Shown here piece by piece: positions 25,882-36,000 of a stretch of 64,000 nt of DNA. The stretch is from Parvimonas micra (GTDB lineage Bacteria > Bacillota > Clostridia > Tissierellales > Peptoniphilaceae), in contig NZ_JAJTJP010000002.1 of NCBI RefSeq assembly GCF_021300775.1, positions 186,001 through 250,000 on the forward strand. The letters run 5' to 3'. A model generated the notes under the pieces. That model did not search any database and was not told the origin of the DNA. It saw only the letters and a list, made by a program, of their open reading frames with translations. Made by a program: the position numbers and the translations under genes. Numbering within the stretch: the stretch's first letter is position 1; each line of letters starts with the position of its first letter.

Positions 25882-27186
25882 ATGAATATAGAACTTTTAA
25901 AAGGAAAATATCTTGATGAATTAAAGACTATTGCAAAGTCTTATGGAATAGCAAATGTTTCAAAGTATAAAAAGGATGAGTTGATTTCTGAAATTTTGAA
26001 AGCTGATAATGGTTTTGAAAGTGAAGATTCTGAAAAAATTATTATAAATGAACCAGATGAAAATGATTCAAAGTCTAATACTACAACAGTTTGTGGACTC
26101 ATTGATATAACAGCAGATGGTTATGGTTTTTTACGTTCAAATGGCTATGATTCTGGAGAGGAAGACACTTATGTTTCTCCAACTCAAATAAGAAGATTTA
26201 GACTTAGAAAGGGAGATAAAATTTTAGGATTAACTAGAGAAAGAAAAGAAACTGAAAAATTTTCTCCGCTTATCTATATAAATGAAATAAATGATATTAA
26301 GGTTTCAGAACTAAAAGCTAGAAAAGATTTTGATGATTTAATTCCAATTTATCCAAATGAAAAATTCACTTTAGAAACAGAAAAAGAAGAGGTTTCAACT
26401 AGAATAATTGACTTTTTAGTTCCTATTGGAAAGGGACAGAGAGCTTTGATTGTTGCTCCTCCAAAGGCAGGAAAGACAAGCCTACTTCGTTCAATTTTAA
26501 AAGGAATAGAAATCAATAATCCAAAGAGCAAGATTTTTGTTTTACTTATTGGAGAAAGACCTGAAGAAGTTACGGAAATGAAGAGATTTACAAAAGCGGA
26601 AGTAATTGCTTCAACTTTTGATGAATTGCCTCAAAATCATATAAGACTTGCGGAATTTGTACTTGAAAGAGCAAAAAGACTTGTAGAACTTGGAGAAGAT
26701 GTTGTTATTCTAGTTGATAGCATAACAAGACTTTCAAGGGCCTACAATGTAAATACACCGTCTTCTGGAAAAACTCTTACAGGTGGACTTGATCCTTTTG
26801 CATTGCATAAGCCAAAAAGATTTTTTGGATCAGCTAGAAATGTTGAAAATGGTGGAAGTTTAACTATAATTGCAACAACACTTGTAGATACTGGAAGTAA
26901 AATGGATGATATGATTTATGAAGAATTTAAGGGAACTGGAAATATGGAAATTCATTTGAGTAGAAAACTTTCAGAACTTAGAATTTTCCCTGCCATAGAT
27001 ATTTATAAATCAGGTACTAGAAAAGATGATTTACTTTTGAGTGAAGAAGAAATTCAATCTGCAAATTTAATTCGTAGAAAACTTTCAAATACAAATACTA
27101 ATGAAATTATGGAAAATCTAGTAAAGAATATTAAGAAAACTGAAAACAACGAAGAATTTTTCAAAGCTATCTTAAAAAACAATTAA
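25882..27186 (+). CDS. rho: Transcription termination factor Rho
   Basis: Hexameric RNA-dependent ATPase that ends untranslated transcripts. Domains in order: N-terminal Rho helix-loop domain (1-45, [19 protein letters not shown]), an acidic linker, the cold-shock RNA-binding domain with [11 protein letters not shown] (about 75), and the ATPase with Walker [14 protein letters not shown] near 191, [12 protein letters not shown] and [17 protein letters not shown], and the R-loop [19 protein letters not shown]. The 434 aa are normal for the family. It shares a transcript with transaldolase and glpX. Confidence 0.97.
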   Translation: MNIELLKGKYLDELKTIAKSYGIANVSKYKKDELISEILKADNGFESEDSEKIIINEPDENDSKSNTTTVCGLIDITADGYGFLRSNGYDSGEEDTYVSPTQIRRFRLRKGDKILGLTRERKETEKFSPLIYINEINDIKVSELKARKDFDDLIPIYPNEKFTLETEKEEVSTRIIDFLVPIGKGQRALIVAPPKAGKTSLLRSILKGIEINNPKSKIFVLLIGERPEEVTEMKRFTKAEVIASTFDELPQNHIRLAEFVLERAKRLVELGEDVVILVDSITRLSRAYNVNTPSSGKTLTGGLDPFALHKPKRFFGSARNVENGGSLTIIATTLVDTGSKMDDMIYEEFKGTGNMEIHLSRKLSELRIFPAIDIYKSGTRKDDLLLSEEEIQSANLIRRKLSNTNTNEIMENLVKNIKKTENNEEFFKAILKNN

Positions 27187-27222
27187 ATTTTTAGTTTCAA
27201 ATTGAAATTTAAGGAGATTTTG

Positions 27223-27684
27223 ATGAAAATTTTGGTTGTATATTATTCCTACTCGGGAATAACCAGGAGATTAGCAGAAGATATTGCTTTAATCACAGAC
27301 GGAGATTTATTGGAATTAAAACCACTAAGACCTTATTCTTTTTCGTATAATACAGCTGTAAAAGAAGCTAGAATTGAAATTGATAAGGGATACTGTCCAC
27401 CTTTAACTGAAGAAATAGGAAATATTGATGATGTAGATGTCGTTTTTATAGGTTCACCTAATTGGCTTAAGACTTTTGCACCACCGGTTCTTACATTTTT
27501 ACGTTCTGCCAACTTGGATGGCAAAACAATTATTCCTTTCTGCACTCATGGTGGTGGAGGATTCGGAAAAATGATTGATTATATAAAGAAAGAATGTAAA
27601 AATTCAACAGTAAAAGATGGATTAGCATTAAGTGGATTTTATGATTTTGATGAATTACAAAAATGGTTAGAAAAAAATTTATAG
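27223..27684 (+). CDS. Flavodoxin-like protein
   Basis: A 153-residue flavodoxin-fold protein, probably an FMN-binding electron carrier or small quinone reductase. The phosphate-binding loop YYSYSGITRRLA lies at residues 6-17, and IGSPNWLKTFAPPVLTFL and CTHGGGGFGKM are the other flavin-contact regions. I use the ATG at 27223 preceded by AAGGAG; a TTG 21 bases upstream reads through the ribosome site. It follows rho by 36 bases and may be read from the same transcript. Confidence 0.87.
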   Translation: MKILVVYYSYSGITRRLAEDIALITDGDLLELKPLRPYSFSYNTAVKEARIEIDKGYCPPLTEEIGNIDDVDVVFIGSPNWLKTFAPPVLTFLRSANLDGKTIIPFCTHGGGGFGKMIDYIKKECKNSTVKDGLALSGFYDFDELQKWLEKNL

Positions 27685-27702
27685 AATTATGGATTTTATA
27701 GA

Positions 27703-27734
27703 AAAACTCAACTTTAAAAAAAGTTGAGTTTTTT
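27703..27734 (+). terminator. Terminator after the flavodoxin gene
   Basis: ACTCAACTT / AAGTTGAGT stem with A and T runs. Differs at one base from the terminator at 28573, on the other side of the repeat block. Confidence 0.88.
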
Positions 27735-27785
27735 CTATGCTATTTTTATACAATTTCTTATAAGAATTCTTGAAGTTAATTTACC

Positions 27786-28175
27786 TTTAACGTCTGGCTA
27801 CTAATCGACGCTATTTCCCTTATACGTCATTTCGACCGAAGTGATAGCGAAGTGAATCTAGCCCTAACTTTGCTTGTTTACAAGCAAAAGTGAATGTATC
27901 GAAGATACATCAAAAAAGATATATTAACTATAAGTATTTAGGATAATTTCGTTATGATTATATATAGATGTTTTATAAGTCCTTTATAGGACTTACTATT
28001 ATTTGTAAACAAATAATAGTTGAGATCTTCAGAGCAATTGTATCTAACGATACAATTATCCCGTCAGACCTACTTTTGTTTACGAGTAAACAAAGTTAGG
28101 GCTAGATTGACTACACTACGTTTCGCTCAAGATGACGTGTTGGGGGTATTTCTTTTCTAATTGCTATGACGTGAA
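27786..28175. repeat. Dispersed nested-palindrome element, long form
   Basis: About 390 bases. The arms pair over long stretches: ACGTCATTTCGACC (left) with the degenerate AAGATGACGT (right); ATCTAGCCCTAACTTTG (left) with CAAAGTTAGGGCTAGAT (right). Internal hairpins: TTGCTTGTTTACAAGCAA, ATGTATCGAAGATACAT, AGTCCTTTATAGGACT and TTGTATCTAACGATACAA. The left edge is TTTAACGTC and the right edge TGACGTGAA. No open reading frame of note. It lies between convergent genes. Confidence 0.85.
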
Positions 28176-28226
28176 ATATTTAATTTTCTATTCAATTTAT
28201 AAAGAAATTTTAAAGTTTGTTTACTT

Positions 28227-28540
28227 TTCACGTTAAGCTAATAGGCGAAGATTATTCTTTATACGTCATTTCGACCGAAGTGAAACGGAGCGGAGAAATC
28301 TCACACTTTTGCTTTATCAAAAGTGAATGTATCGAAGATACATCAAAAAAGATATATTAACTATAAGTCTTTAGGAAAATTTCGTTGCAATTATATCTAG
28401 CTGTTTTATTTTTTATTTCTTTCAGAAATACTATTGCTTGTATACAAGCAATAGTTGAGATCTCTCCACTTCATTCGTTTCACTCATTTCGGTCGAGATG
28501 ACGTGTTGGGGGATTTATCTTAAAAGTACTATGACGTGAA
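28227..28540. repeat. Dispersed nested-palindrome element, second copy
   Basis: About 314 bases with terminal inverted repeat TTCACGT / ACGTGAA at its outermost edges, then TACGTCATTTCGACCGAAGT / ATTTCGGTCGAGATGACGTG, GGAGAAATCTCA / TGAGATCTCTCC, and internal hairpins ACTTTTGCTTTATCAAAAGT, ATGTATCGAAGATACAT and TTGCTTGTATACAAGCAA. It follows the previous copy after 51 bases; together they fill the 27735-28572 gene-free gap. Confidence 0.85.
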
Positions 28541-28572
28541 TATTTTTGCTATTCTAACTTTTTATATTATTT

Positions 28573-28607
28573 AAAAAAACTCAACTTTGAAAAAAGTTGA
28601 GTTTTTG
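28573..28607 (-). terminator. Terminator of the uracil permease gene
   Basis: ACTCAACTT / AAGTTGAGT stem flanked by seven A on the left, which read as T on the minus strand. Confidence 0.85.
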
Positions 28608-28619
28608 TTTTTATCCTAT

Positions 28620-29885
28620 TTATTTATGATTTGAAAGACCAAATTTATTTAAGAAATGGAATATTAAGCTTAATACTACTGCAACCATACTTGCAAGAAC
28701 CATTCCTTTTAATTCCATTCCGAAGAAATTTATTGAAATTCCGCTAAGTCCTGTTACGAATACAACTGAAGTTAAAATCAAATTTTGGCTATTTGAGTAG
28801 TCAACTTTTGAATCAACTAAAAGTCTTATTCCTGATGTACCAATCATTCCATAAAGTAAGAATGTTATTCCACCGATTACATTTCCTGGTATGCTTTGAA
28901 TTAACATACTTAAAGGAGCTATAAATGCCATACAGATTGAAATTACTGCAGCACCTGCAATTACATAAACTGAGTAAACTTTAGTAACTGCCATTACGCC
29001 TATGTTTTCTCCATAAGTTGTTGTTGGAACTCCGCCTACAAGAGCTGATAACATAGTTGAGAAGTTATCGGCAAAAATGCTTCTGTGTAAGCCCGGATCT
29101 TCTAAAAGATTTTGACCTATTATATTACTTGTTACAACTTGGTGACTTATATGTTCGGAAGTTATTACAAGTAATGCAGGAAACATTATTAAACTTGCTT
29201 TGAAGTCAAAAATAGGGAATTGAAAATCTGGTATTGTAAATAATGTTGAAGATGTAACTGCTGAAAAGTCTATCATTCCAAAAGCAAGAGCTGCAATATA
29301 TCCACATATAATTGCAATAAGTATAGGAATAGTCCCTAAAAACTTTCTAAATACTACTGAACCTAAAATTGCAACAGAAAGTGTTATTAAGAATACATAT
29401 ACATCTGCATTAGTTGAAGTTTCAGTCAATATATTTGCACCAATTTTTCCGCCTCTTATTGTATTTCCTGCAAGCTCAAGACCTATAAGAGATACAACTG
29501 CACCCATTGCTGCGGGTGGAAGTACAATATTTATCCAATCTGTTCTGAATTTGTAGATTATATAAGCCAAGATACAACCTAAAAATCCAGTAGTTGCAAA
29601 AGCACCAAGCGCATATCTATAACCCATAGTGTTTATAATAACACCGCCAACTCCTAAAAAGGCAAAGCTTGAACCTAAATATGCAGGAGCTTTTCCTTTT
29701 GTGATAAAGATAAATAACAATGTTCCAATACCGTTCATCAAAAGAACAATACCAGGGTTAACATTGAATAGAATAGGAACTAAAACAGAAGCTCCGAACA
29801 TTGCAAAAGTATGTTGCAAACTTAAAGGGATAAGCATTGAAAAAGGTACTTTGTCCCTTACGCCAATAATTTCTTTATTATTCAT
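28620..29885 (-). CDS. uraA: Uracil permease, NCS2 family (UraA/PyrP-like)
   Basis: A 421-residue inner-membrane proton symporter of the nucleobase-ascorbate family with about 14 hydrophobic segments. UraA-type marks: SLQHTFAMFGASVLVPIL at the N-terminus, VITSEHISHQVV (the substrate Glu motif), GGVPTTTYGENIGVMAVT and the second motif around GNVIGGITFLLYG. The ribosome site AGGAGGTTTT precedes the ATG. The 5' leader carries a promoter, a 41-codon leader gene and an intrinsic terminator, so expression is very probably attenuated in response to pyrimidines. Confidence 0.94.
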   Translation of the reverse strand: MNNKEIIGVRDKVPFSMLIPLSLQHTFAMFGASVLVPILFNVNPGIVLLMNGIGTLLFIFITKGKAPAYLGSSFAFLGVGGVIINTMGYRYALGAFATTGFLGCILAYIIYKFRTDWINIVLPPAAMGAVVSLIGLELAGNTIRGGKIGANILTETSTNADVYVFLITLSVAILGSVVFRKFLGTIPILIAIICGYIAALAFGMIDFSAVTSSTLFTIPDFQFPIFDFKASLIMFPALLVITSEHISHQVVTSNIIGQNLLEDPGLHRSIFADNFSTMLSALVGGVPTTTYGENIGVMAVTKVYSVYVIAGAAVISICMAFIAPLSMLIQSIPGNVIGGITFLLYGMIGTSGIRLLVDSKVDYSNSQNLILTSVVFVTGLSGISINFFGMELKGMVLASMVAVVLSLIFHFLNKFGLSNHK

Positions 29886-29920
29886 AAAACCTCCTTTGAC
29901 TTAAGTCTAAAAAAATATAT

Positions 29921-29950
29921 AAAAAAATGAAATAACAAAAGTTATTTCAT
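29921..29950 (-). terminator. Attenuator terminator in the uracil permease leader
   Basis: Perfect 10-bp stem ATGAAATAAC / GTTATTTCAT with a four-base loop, followed on the minus strand by seven T. The 5' foot of the stem is the last base of the leader-peptide stop codon, and the terminator lies 35 bases before the permease start. Confidence 0.88.
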
Positions 29951-30075
29951 TAATAATTAAATATAATATTTTTAAAGACAGTAAGTCTGTTATTAAAATT
30001 GAAAAAAGGAGTCGTCAAAACAAAATAAAAATAGTTAGATTTATTTGTAACAAAAAGCTTAACTAAATTCGTCAT
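29950..30075 (-). CDS. Leader peptide of the uracil permease attenuator
   Basis: A 41-codon reading frame with a near-perfect ribosome site (AAGGAGGTAAGTT) before its ATG. It starts MTNLVKLFVTNKSNYFYFVL and ends NIIFNY, then TAA. Eight of 41 residues are Phe, and the middle of the transcript (about 30060-29994) is strongly U-rich. The stop codon touches the foot of the terminator stem, so a ribosome finishing the peptide would block the hairpin. This matches the layout of the enterobacterial pyrBI leader. The peptide itself probably has no function. Confidence 0.78.
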   Translation of the reverse strand: MTNLVKLFVTNKSNYFYFVLTTPFFNFNNRLTVFKNIIFNY

Positions 30076-30103
30076 AACTTACCTCCTTAAATTTATCTTC
30101 ACA

Positions 30104-30132
30104 ATTATACATCATAAAAAGGAAAAAGTAAA
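30104..30132 (-). promoter_or_regulatory. Promoter of the uracil permease leader
   Basis: On the minus strand: TTTACT (30132-30127), 17 bases, perfect TATAAT (30109-30104). Transcription should start near 30097, just before the leader ribosome site. Confidence 0.7.
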
Positions 30133-30183
30133 GTTTTAAATTGCATAAATTTATTAAAAATTAAAGATTTCATTTTGACTTTT

Positions 30184-30292
30184 AGTATGATATAATTAAG
30201 TTTGCCATAAACATTTTAAAAAGAGAACTTAATTTCATCATACTTAACCGCTAAAAAAGTTATAGAAATAAAAAGTATGATATAATTTAATT
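30184..30292 (+). promoter_or_regulatory. Three-copy operator-like repeat before the ABC exporter gene
   Basis: AGTATGATATAATTAAGTT at 30184-30202; the same motif inverted with two mismatches at 30226-30244; and AGTATGATATAATTTAATT at 30274-30292, 90 bases after the first. The direct copies include TATAAT, so they may be -10 boxes inside regulator sites. No regulator is identified. Confidence 0.5.
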
Positions 30293-30351
30293 GAATATAT
30301 CTAGTTTTAAAAATAGAGTTTTATTTTACTATAAATACTTAGGAGTAAAAA

Positions 30352-31938
30352 ATGAAAGATTATTTATCTAAAGTTAAAAAATATATTATTCTTCAAGTAG
30401 TATTGGATTTTATTGGAGTTATCTGTTTAGCGTTAACACCACTTATTCAAAAGTGGTTATTTGATTATGGATTACAAAGCACCTCAAGTCAAATCATTTT
30501 AGCCATTCTATTATATGCCTTGTTACTTGGAATTTATTCATTAATGCAATATTTTTGTATTTTAGTAGCATTTAAATCAGGAATTGCGTTTGAAACAAGA
30601 CTTAAAAAGAATTTTTTTGATAAAATTTTTAATATGAATAGTAAAGTTTTTCACGAGAAACCAATAGGGGAATATATTTCTATTCAATCAAATGATATTA
30701 CTGCATTAGAACAAGATTATTTACAACCTATTGTAGATGTAATTCGTTCTGTAAATATGATGTTGATTTATGGAGTTATTATTTTTATGAATATCAACTA
30801 TAAAATTGGTCTAGTAGTAGTTTTATCTTCTATTTTTGCTATTTTAATTCCAAAGATATTCGGAAAAATGTTGGATAATAGCAGAAGTAATTACCAAAGG
30901 CATCTTGGAAAATATACTTCAACCATTTCCGATTTGCTTGAAGGTTTTGGGTTAATAAATTCTAAAACAATTGAAAATATAAAAAACAGACATAATGAAA
31001 TTCTACATAAAACTGCAGATAAAAGATATGAATTTGGTAAGAAAAAGGCTATGGTACTTGGATTAAGCGATTTAATGACTAAAATGGTTAGGGCTTTTAC
31101 TTTTGCGATTGTAGGATATTTATTCTATAAAAAGGAGATAACTGTAGGTGTGGCAATAGCGACATTAAGCTATTATTCAGCTTTTATTGACCCTATTGAT
31201 AGTTTACTCTATGACATTACAGCTATCCGTTCAGTAAATTCTACAAAACAAAATATTCTTTCTTTTTTAAATAAAAAAATAGAAACAGAAAATAAAAGAG
31301 AATTGGAAAATTTCAAAAATGAATTAATTTTTGATAATGTAAATCTTACAATTGATAAACTACAACTAGAAGATATAAACTTAAAAATAGAAAAAGGAAA
31401 AAAATATGCAATTATTGGTAAATCAGGTGCAGGAAAGTCAACTTTTTTAAATTTATTACTTGGAATACATAAGCCAAATCAAGGGGAAGTCATTATTGAC
31501 GGAGAAAATGTAAGAGAGCTCAATTTATCAAATACATTACTTTATATGAGTCAACATGAGCATATTTATCGTGCATCTGTAAAGGAAAATGTAACTGTTT
31601 TTGATTCATATTCTTATGATTATATTCCGAATAATGCTAATGAAGTTGCAATAATTAAGGATATTCTTGGTAGAAATACCACTGACTGTTCAAATTTTAG
31701 CGGTGGAGAAAAAAGAGTTCTTGCATTACTTCGTATAATGTGTAGAAAAGGAGAGATACTGGTTTTAGATGAACCTTTTACAGGTGTTGATACTGAAAGT
31801 GTATTAAAACTAGAGGATATTTTATTGAAATCAGATCAAACGGTTTTAGTTGTAACACATAATACATCAATTGAACATCTTAAAAAATTTGATAATGTAA
31901 TTAGAGTATCAGATGGGAAAGTATTTATAGAAAATTAA
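30352..31938 (+). CDS. ABC transporter, fused permease and ATPase (exporter type)
   Basis: A 528-residue half-transporter with an N-terminal membrane domain of about six helices (to residue 300) and a C-terminal ATPase. Walker A GKSGAGKS is near 356, signature FSGGEKR near 448, Walker B ILVLDEP near 469, H-loop VVTHNT near 502. It works as a dimer, exporting peptides, lipids or drugs. The ATPase is somewhat short, and the Q-loop reads YMSQHEH. It stands alone with no precursor-peptide gene beside it. AGGAGTAAAA is the ribosome site. Substrate unknown. Confidence 0.9.
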   Translation: MKDYLSKVKKYIILQVVLDFIGVICLALTPLIQKWLFDYGLQSTSSQIILAILLYALLLGIYSLMQYFCILVAFKSGIAFETRLKKNFFDKIFNMNSKVFHEKPIGEYISIQSNDITALEQDYLQPIVDVIRSVNMMLIYGVIIFMNINYKIGLVVVLSSIFAILIPKIFGKMLDNSRSNYQRHLGKYTSTISDLLEGFGLINSKTIENIKNRHNEILHKTADKRYEFGKKKAMVLGLSDLMTKMVRAFTFAIVGYLFYKKEITVGVAIATLSYYSAFIDPIDSLLYDITAIRSVNSTKQNILSFLNKKIETENKRELENFKNELIFDNVNLTIDKLQLEDINLKIEKGKKYAIIGKSGAGKSTFLNLLLGIHKPNQGEVIIDGENVRELNLSNTLLYMSQHEHIYRASVKENVTVFDSYSYDYIPNNANEVAIIKDILGRNTTDCSNFSGGEKRVLALLRIMCRKGEILVLDEPFTGVDTESVLKLEDILLKSDQTVLVVTHNTSIEHLKKFDNVIRVSDGKVFIEN

Positions 31939-31941
31939 AAA

Positions 31942-31980
31942 TAAAAAAAACGGTTAATTTGTAAAAATAGCCGTTTTTTT
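31942..31980 (+). terminator. Terminator after the ABC exporter gene
   Basis: AAAAAAACGG / CCGTTTTTTT stem with a long loop, followed by A and T. Confidence 0.72.
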
Positions 31981-32074
31981 ATTGTTAAATAACAATATTA
32001 TAAAAAAACTATCCAATGCAAAGTATCGTGTAAGGATTAGTTTTATATTTTGTTGTTTCTTAATTTGTAATAAT

Positions 32075-32103
32075 AAAAAGCATAGAAATCTATGCTTTTT
32101 TCT
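32075..32103 (-). terminator. Terminator overlapping the end of ribU
   Basis: AAGCATAGA / TCTATGCTT stem with A and T runs on both sides; the ribU stop codon lies inside the stem. Confidence 0.8.
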
Positions 32104-32689
32104 TTAATATTGGTGATATTCTTTTGTATAATAATGATGTTACTATTGAAGTAACAGCTGTTTTAACTAAGTTAAAAGGTAATATTGAGAATAACATTAA
32201 TGTAAAGTAACTTTTTACAAGTGGATTTATCTTTGCAACCATTCCTACAAAAGCATTTAAGTCAATCTTTAAAAGTTTTGCATAAAGTGGGAAAATAACA
32301 AAATAATTGCTTAATGTTGCAACTAAAGACATTGTAATACTACCTATTACAAGTCCTAGTAAAGCAGATTTTTTGCTTTTATTGTGTTTGTAGATAAAAG
32401 CTGTTGTTAAAACGAAAGCTGATGAAACTATTAAGTTTGAAAGCTCTCCAACATAAAAAGTTTTTGTTCCATTAATTATAATATTTAATAAAAGCTTGAT
32501 ACAAACAATTAAAAATCCTGCAAGTGGTCCCATTGCAAATCCACCTATTAGAGCAGGTAGCTCTGCAATATCCATTTCCATAAAAGTTGGTGCGAATGGT
32601 AGTGGAACTTTAATAAACATTAAAAGTACGGATATAGATGCAAGAATTGCAATTTTTGTGATTTCTGAAATACCAAATTTTTTATTCAT
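32090..32689 (-). CDS. ribU: ECF transporter substrate-binding protein RibU (riboflavin)
   Basis: A 199-residue integral membrane S-component that binds riboflavin and works with shared EcfA/T subunits. The RibU signature VPLPFAPTFMEMDIAELPALIGG lies at residues 28-50 (here in two overlapping parts), followed by FAMGPLAGFLIVCIKLLLN, with six hydrophobic segments in all. The FMN riboswitch directly upstream fixes the substrate. No riboflavin biosynthesis gene is in this window, so uptake may be the source of the vitamin. AGGAGGTTATT precedes the ATG. Confidence 0.94.
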   Translation of the reverse strand: MNKKFGISEITKIAILASISVLLMFIKVPLPFAPTFMEMDIAELPALIGGFAMGPLAGFLIVCIKLLLNIIINGTKTFYVGELSNLIVSSAFVLTTAFIYKHNKSKKSALLGLVIGSITMSLVATLSNYFVIFPLYAKLLKIDLNAFVGMVAKINPLVKSYFTLMLFSILPFNLVKTAVTSIVTSLLYKRISPILKKKA

Positions 32690-32710
32690 AATAACCTCCT
32701 AAATTTTAGC

Positions 32711-32736
32711 AAAAAAAAATGCCATCTTTAGGGCAT
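32711..32736 (-). terminator. Expression-platform terminator of the FMN riboswitch
   Basis: ATGCCC..GGCAT stem followed on the minus strand by nine T, between the aptamer and ribU. Confidence 0.85.
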
Positions 32737-32739
32737 GAC

Positions 32740-32850
32740 AATTTCTTCTCTCATCCAGACTTTAACTGTCGGTATTGGAATTTCACCAATTCAGCATAAT
32801 GCTCGCAGACTTTACTGCCGGTGAGGAAACGACCCTCGCCCTGAAGACAA
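32740..32850 (-). promoter_or_regulatory. FMN riboswitch (RFN element)
   Basis: Read on the minus strand it holds the conserved RFN blocks in order: GTCTTCAGGGCGAGGGT, CACCGGCAGTAAAGTCTGCG, GCTGAATTGGTGAAATTCCA, CCGACAGTTAAAGTCTGGAT, GAGAGAAGAAA. Followed by a terminator, so FMN binding should reduce ribU expression. Confidence 0.96.
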
Positions 32851-33037
32851 TTTGAGTATATCACAATTAATAAGCATTGTCAATAAAAGACAAAATTTTT
32901 TTAACTTTAATAAGATATCCTAATATATAAAGCTGTATTCATAAGGAATACTAATCAATTGTCAAAATATTTGCAATTTATTTTTTTATGGTATATAATT
33001 TAATAGCACAAAATTTATTTTACGGAGGTAATTTATT

Positions 33038-36000
33038 ATGAAAATGCTTAAAAAGATTTTTGCATTCGTACTATTGTTCTCGATAGTATTTAGTTCTATT
33101 GGAATAAGTACATATGCAAAAGAATCAAGCGCTCTAACGGAAGTGGTGGATTCTAGTATTACATCTCCAGAAGAAGATGGAAAGAGAGTTTTCACACTTA
33201 AAGGTTCTGATTTAGAGGATAATGATATTAAGGCAAAGGTAGTTGTTAAAGGTCAGACAGAACGTCTAGCAGATGTCGAAAACTCAATTACTTTTTCTGA
33301 AGACACAAAAGAAAGTTCAAGTAGAAAGGTAGTTACTTTAACTTTTCCAAAAAATGAAACTGGAAAAAGTATACAATATGAAGTTACTTTTAGTGTAAAT
33401 GGTGATAATGGATCATTTTACGAAGAATTTAAAAAAGTTGTTAGAATTAGAAAATCTTCTTCTGAAGGTGGTGGGGTAGTAACTCCAGTAGTACCTGAAG
33501 ATCCTAAACCTGTTGTGGAAAATGCAATTGTAAATATAACTGCAGATGTTGAAAATCTTCCAGCAGAGGGTGGGGAAGTTAATTTAACAGTATTTACTAA
33601 GAGAATTAATGATAAACACATTTCTCCAGATAAAGTAAAACTTCAAGTATCATTAGATGGAGTTGTAACTGAAATAGGCAAAAATGTAGAAGTACAAGGT
33701 GAAAAAGCTAAAAAGACAATGACTTTAAATTTCCCTAAAAATACTACTACTAGTGAACAAGTTTATACTTTAAAATTTAATACAAATGGTTCTGAAACAG
33801 TATTTCAAGATGAACCAGTATTCTTAATTAAAGTTGCTCCAGGTGAACAAATAATTGAAGAAAATGCAATTGTTAGAGTTACGCCGGAAAATCAAAACTT
33901 ACCTACAGAAGGTGGAAAAGCTAATTTAGAATTAATTACTAAAAGAGTTAATGATAATCATATTACAGCTGATCAAGTAAAGGTACAAGTATTATTAAAT
34001 AATGTTGATACTAATTTAGGAAAGAAAGCTGTAGTTGAAGGAGATAAGGCTAGAAAGACTATTTCTATTGATTTTCCTAAAAATAATACTACTAGTGAAA
34101 AAGTTTATACTTTAAAATTTAATACAAATGGCTCTGAAACAGAATTCCAAGATAATCCAACAGTTAATGTTACTGTTGCTCCTGGTGCTGAAGAAAGTAA
34201 TATGGTAATTAATGAAATTAAAGTAAAGACTCCAAATTTACCTAAAGATGGTGGTTTAAATACAATCACTGTAAGAGGTGAAAAGCTTGAATCTGACAAA
34301 ATTAAACTTGAAATTTTCAAAGTTGAAAATGGTGCAGAAACTAAAGTTAATCTACCTTATGAATTCCACGGAACAGAAAAAGTGCAAAGTGCTTCTTTGG
34401 AATTCCCTAAGTCAATGACAGATAAAGAAGATGTTTATAAGATTAAATTAAATGATAAAGAAGTTATTGTTACTGTTGGCGGAGAAGAAAGCGGAGAAAT
34501 CGTAGACTTAGTTCCAAGTAATGTATATCTTGATAATAGTAAGACAAAAATAACTTTAAAATTTGATGAAGAAATATTTGCAGTAAAAGATATTGAAACT
34601 CTAAAATCTGGGATTTCATATAAAAAATCTGGAACTGATGAATTTGAAACTTTAAAAGCAGAAGATAAGGTAGAAATTGTTGAAGATAAAGTTATAGTTA
34701 CTTTAGCAAATCCAATCGAAATAAAATTAGCTGCAAAAGTAAAATTAGAAGATAGAGTAATCAAAGATGGTAAAAACAGAGAAAATAGAGCTTTTGAAAG
34801 ATTTATAAACGATGCTTTACCAACTGTTAATCAGGCAAATATTGTTGAGGGCGAAGTTTTAACTAAAATTGGTGGAAATGTAAAAGTAAAATTAGTTGGT
34901 GAAAATTTAAGTGAAGCTGTAATGGTTAAAATCTTAAAGAATAATAAAGATAAAACTTCTAATTCTGAAATTACAGATACAGCAAATGTAAAAGTAGAAG
35001 TAGTAAATAATAAAGAACAAAATATAACTTTTGTTTTACCACAAAATTCTACTGAAAAAGCTGAAACTTATTCAGTTATGGTATCTTTAGATAAAGGTAA
35101 AACATATTCTTCAGCAATTGGAGTTAATATTTTACAAAATAGAGCAAAAAGATTAGTTGCAACAGTTTTACCAACAGAAAAATTGACTGACAAGCCAATT
35201 TTAAGCTTTATGTCAATCCAATCTTATGGTACAACAGGTGGTGGAACTGATCATCCAGATGTAACTCATACATTCACTCCAGTAGGACAAGAAAGTAAAA
35301 AAACTTGGGTTACTATGTTTGGAGCAAATTTCAATAAGGCTTTAACAAAGATTAAAGTTGTAGATGAAAATGGAATTGAATGGTATCCATTACAAAATGA
35401 AGGAACATCAGATAGTATGGATAATTTCATAATGGTAAGTGCAGATGGAACTGGAATTTACGGAAACGGAAATACACAAATGTTTGAACTAATCTGCCCA
35501 AGAAATGTTACTATTCCTACAAATCCTAATGGAGATGTGACTTTCAAATTCATAGTTGCAGTTGACGGAGAAAATTTTGATGAAGAAATTTATGTAAAGG
35601 CAACTGTTGTTAATGACAAAGTTGGTAAAAAAGAAAATCTTACAGCAGATGAAATCTCTGAAGTTAAGGTAAAACACGAAACTGTTGATGGAAAAGAAGT
35701 GTTTGAAGGAGCTACTGTTAAAGGATATAAATGGTCTAAACTTAGATCTTTTAATGTAAGACCTAAAGATAATGAAGACTTTGAAGCTATTAAATACAAA
35801 GTTGTAAGAGCTGATGGAAGTGTTGAAGAAAAAGAAATTTTAAATATTCACGAAGAAAAAGTTAAAGATATTAAGGAAATAACTTTTATCTACAAGAGCA
35901 ATATAACTCCAGATGAAGTACAAACTCTTACGGATTCAGAAACTAATATTTCTGTAACAGGTAAAAATTTAACTGGAAAAGAAATAGTAGTTAATAAAGT

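Noticed and set aside
29950-30075. Phenylalanine attenuator (Phe-rich leader peptide)
   Set aside because: Phe codons are frequent, but the regulated gene is a uracil permease and the Phe codons are UUU within a general U-rich tract, which fits UTP sensing better.
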